DNA of 64,000 nt from positions 1,612,001-1,676,000 of the forward strand of contig CP052876.1 of assembly GCA_020881835.1 (NCBI GenBank), given 5' to 3'. The position numbers were made by a program, and so were the translations under genes. The notes beneath the pieces were generated by a model. That model was not told the DNA's origin and made no database searches. It was given only the letters and a program-made list of their open reading frames with translations. The DNA comes from Kineosporiaceae bacterium SCSIO 59966 (lineage in GTDB: Bacteria > Actinomycetota > Actinomycetes > Actinomycetales > SCSIO-59966). Every line of letters starts with the position of its first letter. The first letter of the stretch is position 1. Positions 17,256 through 28,000 of the stretch are shown here, piece after piece.

Positions 17256-17870
17256 TCACGCAGGCTCGCCGACGCGGGTGCCGGCGAGCAGCAGGCGCAT
17301 CTGACGCAGGTAGAGCAGGCCGGCCCACCAGTACAGTCCCGTCCCCCACCAGGCGAACGCCCAGCCGAGGGGGCGGGCGACGTCGCCGACGAGGCCCGGC
17401 CACTCCCCCAGCAGGATCAGCGGGAAGGCGTAGAGCAGGTTGAACGTCGCGGCCTTGCCGAGGAAGTGCACGGGCAGTGGCCCGTAGCCGTGCCGCGCGA
17501 GCACCGGCATGGTCAGCGCCAGCAGCACGTCGCGGGAGACGATGAGGGCCACCAGCCACCACGGGATGAGGTCCCGCCAGGCGAGGCCGAGGAGGGTGGA
17601 CAGGATGTAGAGCCGGTCGGCGGCCGGGTCGAGGAGCTGCCCGACCCTGGAGATCTGCTGCCACCGACGGGCGAGGTACCCGTCCAACCAGTCGGTGAGC
17701 CCGGACACGGCGAGGACGAGCAGCGCCCAGCCGTCCTGCTCGGCGACGATGAGGACGGCGAACACCGGGACGAGCAGCAGGCGGAGCAGGCTCAGGGCGT
17801 TCGGGATCGTCAGCACCCGGTCCGTCGTCGCGACATCCACGAGCTGGGACCTCCTGATCCTCACCCCCAC
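17256..17870 (-). CDS. CDP-alcohol phosphatidyltransferase (PgsA2-like)
   Basis: Integral membrane enzyme that joins an alcohol phosphate to CDP-diacylglycerol. 204 aa. The catalytic motif DG-X2-AR-X8-G-X3-D-X3-D is present as DGYLARRWQQISRVGQLLD followed by PAADR. At least four hydrophobic helices follow. Placed like Rv1822 (PgsA2) upstream of the DUF881-Sbp-DUF881 trio, with a 10-bp gap. The alcohol substrate (glycerol phosphate, another glycerolipid or inositol phosphate) cannot be told. Confidence 0.9.
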   Translation of the reverse strand: MGVRIRRSQLVDVATTDRVLTIPNALSLLRLLLVPVFAVLIVAEQDGWALLVLAVSGLTDWLDGYLARRWQQISRVGQLLDPAADRLYILSTLLGLAWRDLIPWWLVALIVSRDVLLALTMPVLARHGYGPLPVHFLGKAATFNLLYAFPLILLGEWPGLVGDVARPLGWAFAWWGTGLYWWAGLLYLRQMRLLLAGTRVGEPA

Positions 17871-17892
17871 TGACGTGCGCAGCCTATGCCAG

Positions 17893-18999
17893 TCAGCACG
17901 TGGAGCCGGGAGGCGCCCACCCTGCGGCGGCGTCCTGCTGGGGGCCGGTGGGGTACGGCAGGCCGTCGGTGATCCGCATCGGCTGCCAGCGGGCGTCCTG
18001 GACGCCGTCGACGCCGACCTGCAGGGTCAGCACCCCGGAGGACCGGGCCGGCTCGCGGAAGGCATAGAACACGAAGTTTCCCAGGCCGTAGTGGACGTAG
18101 ACCCCGTCCGGACGCCGCTCGGCCGGCAACGGGACGTGGGCGTGGCTGCCGACGACGGCGTCCGCGCCGGCCTCGGCCAGCGCGTCGGCGAGCTGGACCT
18201 GGCGGTCGGTGGGACAGGCCTCGTACTCGCGGCCCCAGTGGGCGACGACGACGACGACGTCCGCGGCGGCCGCCTCCTGCCGGACGGCGCGCAGCAGCCG
18301 GGCCTCGTCCGCGCCCTTGCTGGACGCCATCCCCGGCCGGTCCCCGCGAGCCACCCAGGCGTCGATCGCGAACGCGTCGAGGACGTCGGTGACCGCGAGC
18401 ACGGACACGTCGAGCCCGTCGACCGTCGTCCGCAACGGCGCGTACGCGGCGTCCTCGTCGCGGCCGGCGCCGATCACCTGGACGCCTGCGTCCTCGGCGG
18501 CGGCAAGGGTGTCGTGGAGGCCGACCGCTCCGTAGTCCATCGCGTGGTTGTTGGCGAGGGAGACGGCGTCCACCCCCGCGTCGGCGAGGACGTCGAAGGC
18601 GCGGTCGTCCGTGCGGAAGACGTACGTCTTGGGCGCCGGGGTGCCGCGGTCGGTGACGGCGGTCTCGAGGTTCACCACCGCGAGGTCCGCGGCGGCGAGC
18701 ACGTCGGCGGCCGGGCCGATGCCCTCGGTGAGAGCCCGCGCCGACACGCCCTCGAAGTGGACGTCGCCGGCGACGGCGAGGGTCGCCGTCCCGGTCGGCA
18801 CCGGCTCGGCGGTCACCACGGCGTCCGCGGGGACGGCGGCCGCGGCCGGAGCGGCGGGAGCGGTCACAGGGGGCCTGGTGGGGGTCCCGGCCGGCTCGGG
18901 CGTGCCCACGGCCTCCTGGGCGGCTGCCCCGCCGCTGCAGGCGGCGAGGGTCAGCGCGGCGCAGACGGCCGTGGCGACGAGGCCGGGGCGGGCAGGCAC
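17893..18999 (-). CDS. CapA-family lipoprotein (poly-gamma-glutamate synthesis/metallophosphatase-like)
   Basis: A 368-aa exported protein. From GTG 18999 (GGGGGA 7 bases upstream) it reads a short positive start, a hydrophobic stretch and the lipobox LTLAAC with the cysteine at residue 21, then an Ala/Pro-rich linker. The CapA domain has LAVAGDVHFEG, LAVVNLETAVTDRG, VSLANNHAMDYG, VVVVAHWGREYE and VVGSHAHVPLP, the metal-binding pattern of a calcineurin-like fold. Role in capsule or wall metabolism is inferred from the family only. Longer versions starting at 19059 or 19134 are possible but place poor sequence before the signal. Confidence 0.85.
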   Translation of the reverse strand: MPARPGLVATAVCAALTLAACSGGAAAQEAVGTPEPAGTPTRPPVTAPAAPAAAAVPADAVVTAEPVPTGTATLAVAGDVHFEGVSARALTEGIGPAADVLAAADLAVVNLETAVTDRGTPAPKTYVFRTDDRAFDVLADAGVDAVSLANNHAMDYGAVGLHDTLAAAEDAGVQVIGAGRDEDAAYAPLRTTVDGLDVSVLAVTDVLDAFAIDAWVARGDRPGMASSKGADEARLLRAVRQEAAAADVVVVVAHWGREYEACPTDRQVQLADALAEAGADAVVGSHAHVPLPAERRPDGVYVHYGLGNFVFYAFREPARSSGVLTLQVGVDGVQDARWQPMRITDGLPYPTGPQQDAAAGWAPPGSTC

Positions 19000-19021
19000 A
19001 GGCAGGTCCCCCTGGGTGGTC

Positions 19022-19067
19022 GTGGTGTGGCTGTGCTGGTCGCGGTGTGGCTGTGTCATGTGTGGCT
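19022..19067. repeat. Short direct repeats GTGTGGCTGTG upstream of capA-like gene
   Basis: Three near copies of GTGTGGCTGTG lie within 46 bp, just upstream of the chosen start of the CapA-like gene. The 198-bp gap to tRNA-Pro holds this repeat and presumably promoters for both; nothing else is evident. Confidence 0.6.
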
Positions 19068-19197
19068 GTGTGCGTCTCGGCGCGGGCCGGCGACGGGCGG
19101 GCGACGGACCGGCGCGCCCCAGGGTACGTGACACCTCACCGGCGTCCCCCGTCCCGGCGAGGGGCGGCGTGGCGGACGTGTAGCATTCCGGCCGTCG

Positions 19198-19274
19198 CGG
19201 GCTGTGGCGCAGCTTGGTAGCGCACCTGACTGGGGGTCAGGGGGTCGTGGGTTCAAATCCCGCCAGCCCGACCA
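19198..19274 (+). tRNA. tRNA-Pro (anticodon GGG)
   Basis: 77 nt including encoded CCA. Acceptor arms CGGGCTG and CAGCCCG pair fully; the D arm contains AGCTTGGTAGC; the anticodon stem CCTGA/TCAGG encloses loop CTGGGGG, giving anticodon GGG; the T arm is GGGTTCAAATCCC-like. Its 3' half overlaps the 3' end of a recombinase remnant on the other strand, typical of an integration site. Confidence 0.97.
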
Positions 19275-19801
19275 GGTGAGGCTTACTGCAAACACCGACC
19301 CTATGGGCCGGGTTTGGAGGAGCTTCCAGGGTCAACGAAGTAAGGGAGTCGCCCATGTGGGCGGCTCCCTTCTTCTTCGCCTGGTAATGCTTGGCCCAGG
19401 AGGCCTGGGCGAGGTCGTGCAGGCGGCCAGGCGGTGCTCCGATGGTGCTGGCATGGTAGATCGTCTGGACGGTGAAGAGGTCACCGAGCGGATCCTCAAG
19501 GTCGTGGTCGATGATCTCGTCGTGGTCGATGAAGATGTGCTTGAAGATGGCCTGGTTGAGGCGTCGGCGGACTTCGTCGCTGGCGTTCATGTACAGCTCG
19601 TAGGGGTCTTCGAGTAGGCACAGGTTGGTCTCGATGAACTCGACGGCGTCTTTGAGGGTGTCGACGGTGGCTTGGAGCTGGGCGGTGAGGCGTTCGCGCT
19701 CGGTGCCGATCTCGCGGAGCTTGGCGCGGATCTTCTCCTTGGGGATCGTGTCGTCGACGGCCAGCTCCAGGAGGTTGCTCTCCTGAGTTTGGTCATTCGG
19801 T
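19237..19801 (-). pseudogene. Large serine recombinase, C-terminal remnant
   Basis: The minus-strand frame reads NDQTQESNLLELAVDD, then a coiled coil (KIRAKLREIGTERERLTAQL), then DEVRRRLNQAIFKHIFIDHDE and ends LAGFEPTTP inside tRNA-Pro. The helical stretch and the RRRLNQAIFxxIxIDxD segment are those of the C-terminus of actinobacterial site-specific serine recombinases. The frame hits a stop at the border with the IS1380-type element, and no N-terminal catalytic part is found on the other side. It is therefore the broken integrase that probably brought the island to this tRNA. Later deletion or IS activity removed the rest. Confidence 0.75.
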
Positions 19802-21506
19802 TAGCCCGGCGCTTTCGTCGCGGTCCGGCCTGACGGCGCGTTCATCACATGAAAAGTGCTCCTGACCTGGGATGATGTGGCTTGTCGAAGGTCCACGCGT
19901 TCCAGATCGAGGAGCACCTTTCAGGTGAAGCAGCGTAGCCGGTTCTATCCGCGTCTCCACGTCGACACGACCGGTACCGGTGGGGTCGGCCACGGCGGCG
20001 GAACGGTGATCACCGAGACGGTCGCCACGACCGGGCTGGATGCGGCGCTGTCGCAGGCGCTGGCGCCGTGGCGCAAGCCGCTGGCGATCCACGATCCGGC
20101 CAAGGTGGTACTGGACCTGGCGGTCAGCCTGGTGCTCGGCGGGGACTGCCTGGCCGACGTCGCGGTGCTGCGCGCCGCACCTGAGGTGTACGGCCCGGTC
20201 GCGTCGGACCCGACGGTGTCACGGACGATCAGCGCGCTGGCCCAGGACGCCCCCGCAGCACTGAAGGCGATCAATGCGGCGCGGCAGGTCGCGCGCACGA
20301 CGGCGTGGCGGCTGGCCGGCAGGCATGCTCCGGACGCCGGCACCAGCAGGGACCGGCCGCTGGTCATCGACTTGGACGCCACGCTGGTGACCTCGCACAG
20401 CGAAAAGGAGTCCGCCGCGCCGACCTTCAAACGGGGATACGGCTTCCACCCGTTGTGCTCGTTCGTCGACCATGGGGCCGACGGGACCGGGGAGCCGCTG
20501 TCGGTGCTGCTGCGGCCCGGGAACGCCGGTTCGAACACCGCCGCCGACCACATCACCGTCACCCGCGAGGCGTTGCGGCAGCTGCCGTCCCACCACAAGG
20601 GCACCCGGGCCGGGCGCAAGGTGCTGATCCGCACCGACGCCGCCGGGGCCACCCACGAGTTCCTGAACTGGGTCGTGTCCCAACGCTTGTCGTACTCGGT
20701 CGGGTTCACCCTGCCGGCCGACTTCGAGCCGACTCTGAAGCTGATTCCGAAGCAGGCGTGGACCCCCGCCTACGACGGCGACGGTGACGTCCGCGAGGGA
20801 GCCTGGGTCACCGAGGTCACCCACCTCCTGGATCTGTCGACGTGGCCGAAAGGCATGCGGGTCATCATCCGCAAAGAACGCCCGCACCCCGGCGCGCAGC
20901 TGCGCATCACCGACGTCGACGGGCACCGCATCACCGCGTTCGCCACCAACACCGGCCCCGGCGGCCCGGGCACCCAGCTGGCCGACCTGGAACTGCGGCA
21001 CCGCCGCCGGGCTCGCGCCGAGGACCGCATCCGCTGCGCCAAGGACACCGGTCTGGCGAACCTGCCGCTGCACGACTTCGCGCAGAACCAGATCTGGTGC
21101 GCCATCGTCGCTCTCGCCGCGGAGCTCACCGCGTGGATGCAGATGCTGGCTCTCACCGGGCACGACGCCCGGCGCTGGGAGCCCAAACGGCTACGACTGC
21201 GGTTGTTCACCGTCCCGGCCACCCTGGCACGCACCGGCCGCCGGGTCGTCCTGCACGTCAAGACGACCGCGCCCTGGGGACACCTCGTCGACGACGGCGT
21301 CCGCCAACTCCGTGCCCTCGCCGCCCCCGGGTGAGCGCCGGCCCACCCGTCCCGACAAACCCAAGGACCCCACCGGCCAGTGGAACCGGCGACCACCCGA
21401 GACGACACTCGGGGCGCTGTCACACCCTCCTGCCAGAATCACCCCACGCCGCGGTCACGACCCGCAGCGCCATGATCAACACCGGTGGGATGAAAGATCC
21501 GGGCTA
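19802..21506 (+). mobile_element. IS1380-family insertion sequence
   Basis: About 1.7 kb. Ends are inverted repeats: left TAGCCCGGCGCTTTCGTC, right (complement) TAGCCCGGATCTTTCATC. One transposase gene fills it. No target duplication is seen: left flank ATTCGGT and right flank GCAGTGT differ, suggesting that one side was lost by deletion, in line with the missing half of the recombinase. Confidence 0.8.
19925..21334 (+). CDS. IS1380-family transposase
   Basis: A DDE transposase of 469 aa. GTG 19925 follows a GGAG about 10 bases upstream and gives the N-terminus KQRSRFYPRLHVDTTGTGG. Typical stretches are AKVVLDLAVSLVLGGDCLAD, PLVIDLDATLVTSHSEKE (first catalytic Asp), GYGFHPLCSFVD, VLIRTDAAGATHEFL (second Asp) and a late HDFAQNQIWCAIVALAAEL with the glutamine/glutamate region. 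It appears full length and intact. Confidence 0.9.
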   Translation: MKQRSRFYPRLHVDTTGTGGVGHGGGTVITETVATTGLDAALSQALAPWRKPLAIHDPAKVVLDLAVSLVLGGDCLADVAVLRAAPEVYGPVASDPTVSRTISALAQDAPAALKAINAARQVARTTAWRLAGRHAPDAGTSRDRPLVIDLDATLVTSHSEKESAAPTFKRGYGFHPLCSFVDHGADGTGEPLSVLLRPGNAGSNTAADHITVTREALRQLPSHHKGTRAGRKVLIRTDAAGATHEFLNWVVSQRLSYSVGFTLPADFEPTLKLIPKQAWTPAYDGDGDVREGAWVTEVTHLLDLSTWPKGMRVIIRKERPHPGAQLRITDVDGHRITAFATNTGPGGPGTQLADLELRHRRRARAEDRIRCAKDTGLANLPLHDFAQNQIWCAIVALAAELTAWMQMLALTGHDARRWEPKRLRLRLFTVPATLARTGRRVVLHVKTTAPWGHLVDDGVRQLRALAAPG

Positions 21507-21593
21507 GCAGTGTCAGAGGCCGCCGGTAGCGTAGGACACGGCACTATGAGCACAACTTAAGACGCGCCCTCGGCGCGGAGGAGACCACGACAA

Positions 21594-23156
21594 ATGGCGC
21601 GAGCAGCGAAGCCGAAACCACAGAAGACCTTGGAGCAGACCCTCTGGGAGGCTGCCGACAAGCTGCGCGGCAACCAAGAGCCGAGCGAGTACAAGCACGT
21701 CGTGCTGGGCTTGGTGTTCCTCAAGTACATCTCTGACCGCTTCGAGGAGCGACGGGCAACGCTCGAGGCCGAGCTGGCTGCGGAGGGCATCAAGCCGGAG
21801 CGGCTGCCGGACTTCCTCGAAGACCGCGACGAGTACACCAGCCACAACGTGTTCTGGGTGCCGGAGCTAGCGCGCTGGGGCTACATCCAGTCCGTGGCGA
21901 AGCAGCCCGAGATCGGTCAGCAAATCGACCAGGCAATGGATCTCATCGAGAAGGAGAACCCTTCCCTGCGTGGCGTTCTCCCGCGCAACTACGGCCGCGA
22001 CGGCCTCGACAAGCGACGCCTGGGCGAGCTCGTCGACCTGATCGGATCGATCGGCTTCACCGAGACGGACGACCACGGCGCCGATGACGTGCTGGGCCGC
22101 GTGTACGAGTACTTCCTCGGTCAGTTTGCCGGCAAGGAGACCGGCAAGGACGCCGGGGCCTTCTACACGCCGCGTTCGGTGGTGAAGACGCTGGTCGAGA
22201 TGCTGGAGCCCTACCAGGGCCGCGTGTATGACCCTGCGGCGGGCTCGGGCGGCATGTTCGTGCAGTCGGCCGAGTTCGTGAAAGCCCACGGCGGCAAGCG
22301 CACCGACATCTCCGTCTACGGCCAGGAGTTCACGGACACGACGTGGAAGCTCGCGAAGATGAACCTGGCGTTGCGAGGTATCGAGGCCGACATGGGGCCG
22401 CGCTCGGCGGACTCATTCACTGATGACCTGCACCCTGACCTGCGCGCCGACTTCGTGATTGCCAACCCTCCCTTCAACGTCTCCGACTGGTGGGACGCGA
22501 AGCTCGAGGGCGACCCGCGCTGGCAGTACGGCACCCCGCCCCAGGGGAACGCGAACTTCGCGTGGGTGCAACACTTCATCCACCACCTGAGCCCACGAGG
22601 CACAGCCGGCTTCGTGCTGGCGAACGGGTCGCTGTCGTCGAAGACAGGCGGCGAGGGCGAGATCCGCCGCAAGCTTGTCGAGGCCGACCTCGTCGACTGC
22701 ATCGTGGCGATGCCCGACAAGCTGTTCTTCAACACCGGCATTCCCGTCTCGCTCTGGTTTGTCTCGAAGGCCCGTCACGGCAACGGCCACAGGGAGCGTC
22801 GCGGTGAGGTGCTCTTCATCGACGCCCGAAAGCTCGGCACGATGGAGTCACGCCGCCTGCGCGTGCTCACCGACGACGACATCGCGAAGATAGCTGGTAC
22901 CTACCATTCCTGGCGCAACCACGACGGCGGCTACGAGGACCTGCCGGGCTTCGCGAAGGCCGCCTCGCTGGAAGAGATCGCCAAGCACGATTACGTGCTC
23001 ACCCCAGGCCGCTACGTCGGTGCCGCCGAGGCCGAGGCCGACGACGAACCGATCGACGAGAAGATCGAGCGATTGACGAAGGAACTGTTCGCCGAGTTCG
23101 AACGCGGGCGCGAGCTGGAGGACGAGGTTCGGCGACGGCTGGGGGTTCTGGAGTAA
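21594..23156 (+). CDS. hsdM: Type I restriction-modification system, methyltransferase subunit
   Basis: N6-adenine DNA methyltransferase subunit of a type I R-M enzyme. 520 aa. The N-terminal helical domain has [20 protein letters not shown]; the SAM motif is DPAAGSGG at residues 213-220; the catalytic motif is NPPF at 291-294; [18 protein letters not shown] precedes motif I. ATG 21594 has GGAGGAG upstream. First gene of a run in which each gene overlaps the next. The 87 bp between the IS end and this start should hold the promoter; I see no certain -10 or -35. Confidence 0.97.
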   Translation: MARAAKPKPQKTLEQTLWEAADKLRGNQEPSEYKHVVLGLVFLKYISDRFEERRATLEAELAAEGIKPERLPDFLEDRDEYTSHNVFWVPELARWGYIQSVAKQPEIGQQIDQAMDLIEKENPSLRGVLPRNYGRDGLDKRRLGELVDLIGSIGFTETDDHGADDVLGRVYEYFLGQFAGKETGKDAGAFYTPRSVVKTLVEMLEPYQGRVYDPAAGSGGMFVQSAEFVKAHGGKRTDISVYGQEFTDTTWKLAKMNLALRGIEADMGPRSADSFTDDLHPDLRADFVIANPPFNVSDWWDAKLEGDPRWQYGTPPQGNANFAWVQHFIHHLSPRGTAGFVLANGSLSSKTGGEGEIRRKLVEADLVDCIVAMPDKLFFNTGIPVSLWFVSKARHGNGHRERRGEVLFIDARKLGTMESRRLRVLTDDDIAKIAGTYHSWRNHDGGYEDLPGFAKAASLEEIAKHDYVLTPGRYVGAAEAEADDEPIDEKIERLTKELFAEFERGRELEDEVRRRLGVLE

Positions 23157-24313
23157 TGAGCATGTGGGAATCGAAGACGCTCGGTGACCTTTGCTCATTC
23201 CAAGCCGGAGGCGCGTTCCCGAGATCCGAGCAGGGCCATGTCTCAGGTGACTATCCGTTCATCAAGGTCAGTGACATGACGTTGCCCGCGAATAGTAAGC
23301 GCATCGTCGAAGCTAACAACTGGGTTTCCATTGACGCAGCTGAACGGATGAGACTCAAGCTCGTCCCCGCGGGCGCTGTCGCCTTCGCGAAAATTGGCGA
23401 AGGCCTTAAGGCTGAGCGACTCCGCCAGATCACTCGCGCTACGGCGATGGATAACAACATGATGGCCGCAGTGCCTAAGCCTGGAAAGGTCGACGAACGC
23501 TTTCTGTTGTATCTCATCGAGAGCGTGAACATAGCGTCTTGGGCTCAAGGAAGCGCACTTCCCTACCTGAGTCAGACTGTCCTGTCGGAAATTCCGGTTC
23601 GGGTGCCCGACCTTCCAGAGCAGCGCGCCATCGCCGCGACACTCGGCGCGCTCGACGACAAGATCGAGTCGAACCGGCGAACGGTCGCGTTGATCCCTCA
23701 GCTCGTTCGCGCTCGAGTAGATGCTTCGATTTCTCAAGCGGGTGACCGAATCGCAGTCGCTGAGCTCGCGCACTTCGTCAACGGCGGCGCTTACACAAAA
23801 GTTGCGACCGGAACGGGGCGCATGGTGATCCGAATTGCTGAGCTGAACTCCGGGCCCGGAGGTTCGACTGTGTATAACGACATTGACGTGCCGGATGAGA
23901 AGGTCGCGCGTGCTGGTGACATCTTGATGTCTTGGTCGGGATCACTCGGGGTGTACCGCTGGTTCCGCGACGAGGCGATCGTCAACCAGCACATCTTCAA
24001 GGTGATCCCGACGGGGTATCCAGCCTGGCTCGTGTTCGACCGCCTCGACGCGGTGATGCCGATCTTCCGAGGAGTTGCCGCCGACAAGGCCACCACCATG
24101 GGTCACATCCAGAGAGGGCATCTGGAGAGCACGAACGTCGAGATTCCGGTTGTCTCCGAGATCGAGCAGCTGAACGAGATGCTGTCGCCGCTCTGGGGAC
24201 GTTTGCTCTCGGCGGAGCGCGAAGTCGTCCGCCTTACTAAGCTTCGCGACGCCCTCCTCCCTGAATTACTCTCCGGTCGCATGCGCGTCCCTGCTGAAGG
24301 AGTCGCCGCATGA
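23156..24313 (+). CDS. hsdS: Type I restriction-modification system, specificity subunit
   Basis: DNA-recognition subunit, 385 aa, with the two-repeat HsdS plan. Target domain 1 covers about residues 1-150 (LGDLCSFQAGGAFPRSEQG, PFIKVSDMT), the first spacer helix follows LPEQRAIAATLGALDDKIE (about 158-176), target domain 2 spans about 195-335, and the second spacer ends LRDALLPELLSGRMRV. Its ATG shares a base with the hsdM stop (TAATG). A/T-richer codons than any neighbour. The recognised sequence cannot be predicted by eye. Confidence 0.93.
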   Translation: MSMWESKTLGDLCSFQAGGAFPRSEQGHVSGDYPFIKVSDMTLPANSKRIVEANNWVSIDAAERMRLKLVPAGAVAFAKIGEGLKAERLRQITRATAMDNNMMAAVPKPGKVDERFLLYLIESVNIASWAQGSALPYLSQTVLSEIPVRVPDLPEQRAIAATLGALDDKIESNRRTVALIPQLVRARVDASISQAGDRIAVAELAHFVNGGAYTKVATGTGRMVIRIAELNSGPGGSTVYNDIDVPDEKVARAGDILMSWSGSLGVYRWFRDEAIVNQHIFKVIPTGYPAWLVFDRLDAVMPIFRGVAADKATTMGHIQRGHLESTNVEIPVVSEIEQLNEMLSPLWGRLLSAEREVVRLTKLRDALLPELLSGRMRVPAEGVAA

Positions 24314-25050
24314 CAGGGATCAATGTCGAGTGGGCTCTTGGTGAGCTGGACAAGTTCATCCAGCAGACCGTGATGACGAACAACAGCTATGTCGGTAACG
24401 GAGTCGTGTCGCTCTCCAACAAGTCCAGCACCGCGGCTACGGACGCCGAGGTGGCGCAGCAAGCACAGGTCGTGGAGAAGATCTTTGACCGGGTCGTGCC
24501 GAGCTGGCGCACCGACATCGAGCTACGTAAGAGCAACCGCTGGACACGGCACCGTGAGGCGGCTATTCGCGTGAAGGCAGAGCTGGAGCGTCAGGAGGAG
24601 GTCCGCAAGAACCTTGGCGATGACGCCCCGGAGTTGTCGGCTGCGAACCTGCATCCGTGGGTCTGGGACGGCGCGTCGTCGCTGTGGCACTCGGGGCACT
24701 TCCGCGAGGCCGTAGAAGGCGCGATTCGCAAGTTGAACGCCGAGACGCAGAACAAGCTCGGTCGTCGTGATGTGAGCGAGACAGATCTCTTCAACCAGGC
24801 GTTCAGCGAACAGCCCGCTGCTGCGAAGAATCCGCGTCTGCACCGTATGCCGGATGACGGTAGTAAGACCTTCAGGTCGGTGCAGCGTGGTGCTCGCATG
24901 TTTGCCGAGGGCGTGTTCGCTGGTATCCGTAACCCGCTTGCTCACGAGGCTGACCAGGAGATGCCCGAACAGCAAGCCCTTGAGTACTTGGCGGCGCTCA
25001 GTGTGCTGGCGCGCTGGGTGGATGAATCGACGTTGGAGGTTGCATCGTGA
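24310..25050 (+). CDS. TIGR02391 (Ymh) HEPN-like protein inside the hsd operon
   Basis: A 246-aa protein with the TIGR02391/Ymh domain in its C-terminal half: [28 protein letters not shown] (given in parts), then [19 protein letters not shown] and the motif RNPLAH at residues 207-212, an Rx4H signature of HEPN ribonucleases. The N-terminal half is helical and charged without known features. It overlaps hsdS by ATGA and hsdR by GTGA, so it is made together with the R-M subunits. Inferred role: RNA-cutting effector or regulator tied to the R-M complex, comparable in position to prrC in EcoprrI. Not proven. Confidence 0.75.
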   Translation: MTGINVEWALGELDKFIQQTVMTNNSYVGNGVVSLSNKSSTAATDAEVAQQAQVVEKIFDRVVPSWRTDIELRKSNRWTRHREAAIRVKAELERQEEVRKNLGDDAPELSAANLHPWVWDGASSLWHSGHFREAVEGAIRKLNAETQNKLGRRDVSETDLFNQAFSEQPAAAKNPRLHRMPDDGSKTFRSVQRGARMFAEGVFAGIRNPLAHEADQEMPEQQALEYLAALSVLARWVDESTLEVAS

Positions 25051-28000
25051 GCGCGTTCAACGAGAACACCGTCGAGCTGGCGGCGCTGGAGTACTTCGCG
25101 GAGCTGGGCTACCACACCCTGCACGGCCCGGACATCGCACCGGGCGAGCCGGGCGCGGAGCGTGACTCCTATGAGGAGGTGTTCCTCTGGGGCCGGCTGC
25201 GTGATGCGATCAGGCGGATCAATCCCGGGACTTCCCCTGCCCTGATCGACGAGGCGATCAAGCGCGTGCGGCGTGCGGAGTCGCAGAGCCCAATCGATGA
25301 GAACTATCGACTGCATCAGCTCATCACGGAGGGCGTGCCTGTTGAGCGTCGGGATGCTGACGGTGCGCTGCGGACGACCAGGTTGTGGCTGGTCGACTTC
25401 GAGCAGCCGGAGAACAACGACTGGGTGGCGATTAACCAGTTCACGATCGTCGAGAACGGCAAGAACCGCCGGCCTGACGTGCTGGTGCTCGTCAATGGTA
25501 TGCCGTTGGCGCTGCTGGAGTTGAAGAACCCGACTGCCGAGCACGCCACGCTGAAGTCGGCGTGGAACCAGGTACAGACGTACCGGCAGGACATCCCGTC
25601 CGTGTTCGTGCCCAATGCCGTGACGGTCATCTCGGATGGCACGTCGGCGGCGATGAGCAGCTACGCCGGAGCGTTCGAACACTATGCGCCGTGGAAGACC
25701 ATCGAGGGCCGCGAGGTGGTCAGTGACCGCCCGGCTCTTGAAGTGCTGATCAAGGGAGTGTTCGAGCCGAAGCGGTTCCTTGATTTGCTGCAAAACTTCA
25801 TCGTCTTCAGCGACGAGACCGCCACCGACAAGGCCACTGGGCAGCCGACACGGGTGCTGGTGAAGCGGGTGGCGAAGTACCACCAGTACTGGGCGGTGAA
25901 CGCGGCGGTCGAGTCGACCGTGCAGGCGTCCCGGCCTGATGGTGATCGTCGTGGAGGCGTGGTCTGGCACACCCAGGGGTCGGGCAAGAGCTTCGAGATG
26001 GTGTTCTATGCCGCGAAGATCATGCGCGATCCTCGGATGGCGAATCCGACGCTGGTGTTCATCACGGATCGCAACGACTTGGACGACCAGCTGTTCGGCG
26101 AGACGTTCGCCCCTGCTCGTATCCTCCCGGAGACCCCTGTGCAGGCCGCGACTCGTACTGATCTGCGGACGAAGCTGAAGCGCGCGTCGGGTGGCATCGT
26201 CTTCACGACACTGCAGAAGTTCGCTCCAGGTGAGGATGGCGATGCCAACCCGGTGCTGACGGATCGTCGCAACGTGGTGGTTGTGGCGGACGAGGCGCAT
26301 CGTAGCCAGTACGGCTTCGGTGAGACGCTGGATCGTCACGGGCGCTTGCGCTCAGGTCTGGCGAAGCACATGCGAGATGCGTTGCCTGGTGCTACCTACA
26401 TCGGCTTCACTGGTACACCGATCGAATCGAACGACAAGTCCACGCGCTCGGTGTTCGGCGACTACATCGACGTCTACGACCTCACGCGTGCGGTCGAGGA
26501 CGGCGCGACGGTGAAGATCTTCTACGAATCGCGCCTGGCGAAGATCGACCTGTCCGACGATGACCTCGCCGCGCTCGACGAGTTGGCGGACGAGATCACG
26601 GAGACCGTCGAAGAGGATGCCGCCACGGCGGCGAAGTCCCGCTGGTCGCGCCTGGAGGCCATCGTCGGTGCTGACTCGCGGCTCGATCTCATTGCTCGGG
26701 ACATCGTCGAGCACTGGGAGAAGCGGCGAGAAGCGCTGTTCGGTAAGGGCATGATCGTGACGATGAGCCGTCGTATCGCGGTGCGGCTCTATGAGAAGAT
26801 CGTCGCGCTTCGCCCCGACTGGCATTCGGACGATCCCGCTAAGGGAAAGATCAAGGTCGTCATGACCGGCTCGGCCGCGGACCCGGCCGAGTTCCAGCCG
26901 CACATCCACTCCAAGGACGTCCGCAAAGACCTCAAGCTCCGGGCCAAGAACCCCGACGACGAACTTGAACTGGTGATCGTCCGCGACATGTGGCTGACCG
27001 GCTTCGATGCGCCCAGCATGCACACGATGTACGTCGACAAGACCATGCAGGGTGCAGGGCTCATGCAGGCCATCGCTCGAGTCAACCGCACCTTCCGGGA
27101 CAAGCCCGGCGGGCTCATCGTCGACTACATCGGCGTGTTCGCGAACCTTCAGGCGGCCCTCCAGGAGTACTCACCCTCCGACCGTGACCAGGCAGGCGTA
27201 CCGATCGACGACATGGTCGCCGTCATGCTGGAGAAGCACGACATCATCCGGGGACTGCTGCACGGCGTCGATTACAACTCCTCGCCAGCTCTCACCGCCC
27301 CCCAGCGCCTGGCAGAGTACGCCAAGGTGCTCGACTTCGTCATGGCCGACCCCGACCGCACCAAGCGCTTCAACGACCAGGTGCTCGCACTGGCTAAGGC
27401 GTTCGCTCTGGCTGGAGCGCGCGACGAGGCGGCAGCGATCCGCAACGACGTGCGCTTGTTCACTGACGTGCGTGCCGCCATCTTGAAGATCCAGAATCCG
27501 GATTCTGGGCGTGGCGGATCTGGGGCTGTCGAGATCGACACGGCGCTCGGGCAGCTGCTCAACGAGGCGGTCGCTGCCGACCAGGTGGTCGACATTTACA
27601 AGCTCGCTGGTGTCGAGACGCCGGAGCTGTCGATCCTGAGCGATGAGTTCCTTGACTCGCTCGCGGAGAAGGACAAGCCGAACCTGCAGATGGGGTTGCT
27701 GCGGCGCCTTCTCAACGACCAGATTCGCACTGTGCAGCGCACCAACCTTGTGCAGGCACGGAAGTTCTCCGAACTGCTCGACGAGGCGATCAATCGGTAC
27801 ACGAACCGATCGCTGACGACGGCGGAGATCATCGCGGAGTTGGTGAAGCTCGCCAAGCAGATGCGCGACGACCAGAAGCGGCATGACGAGTTGGGGCTGC
27901 GGGAGGACGAGGTCGCGTTCTACGACGCCATCGTGCAGAACGATGCCGCCGTGCTGGAGCTTGGCGACGAGGTACTCAAGGAGATCGCGCAGAAGCTCGT

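Noticed and set aside
19056-19295. Short minus-strand frame over the tRNA
   Set aside because: It is the antisense of tRNA-Pro (WRDLNPRPPDPQ pattern), a classic false ORF.
19797-21511. Target-site duplication of the IS1380-type element
   Set aside because: Flanks do not match in any 3-5 bp register consistent with the inverted-repeat ends.
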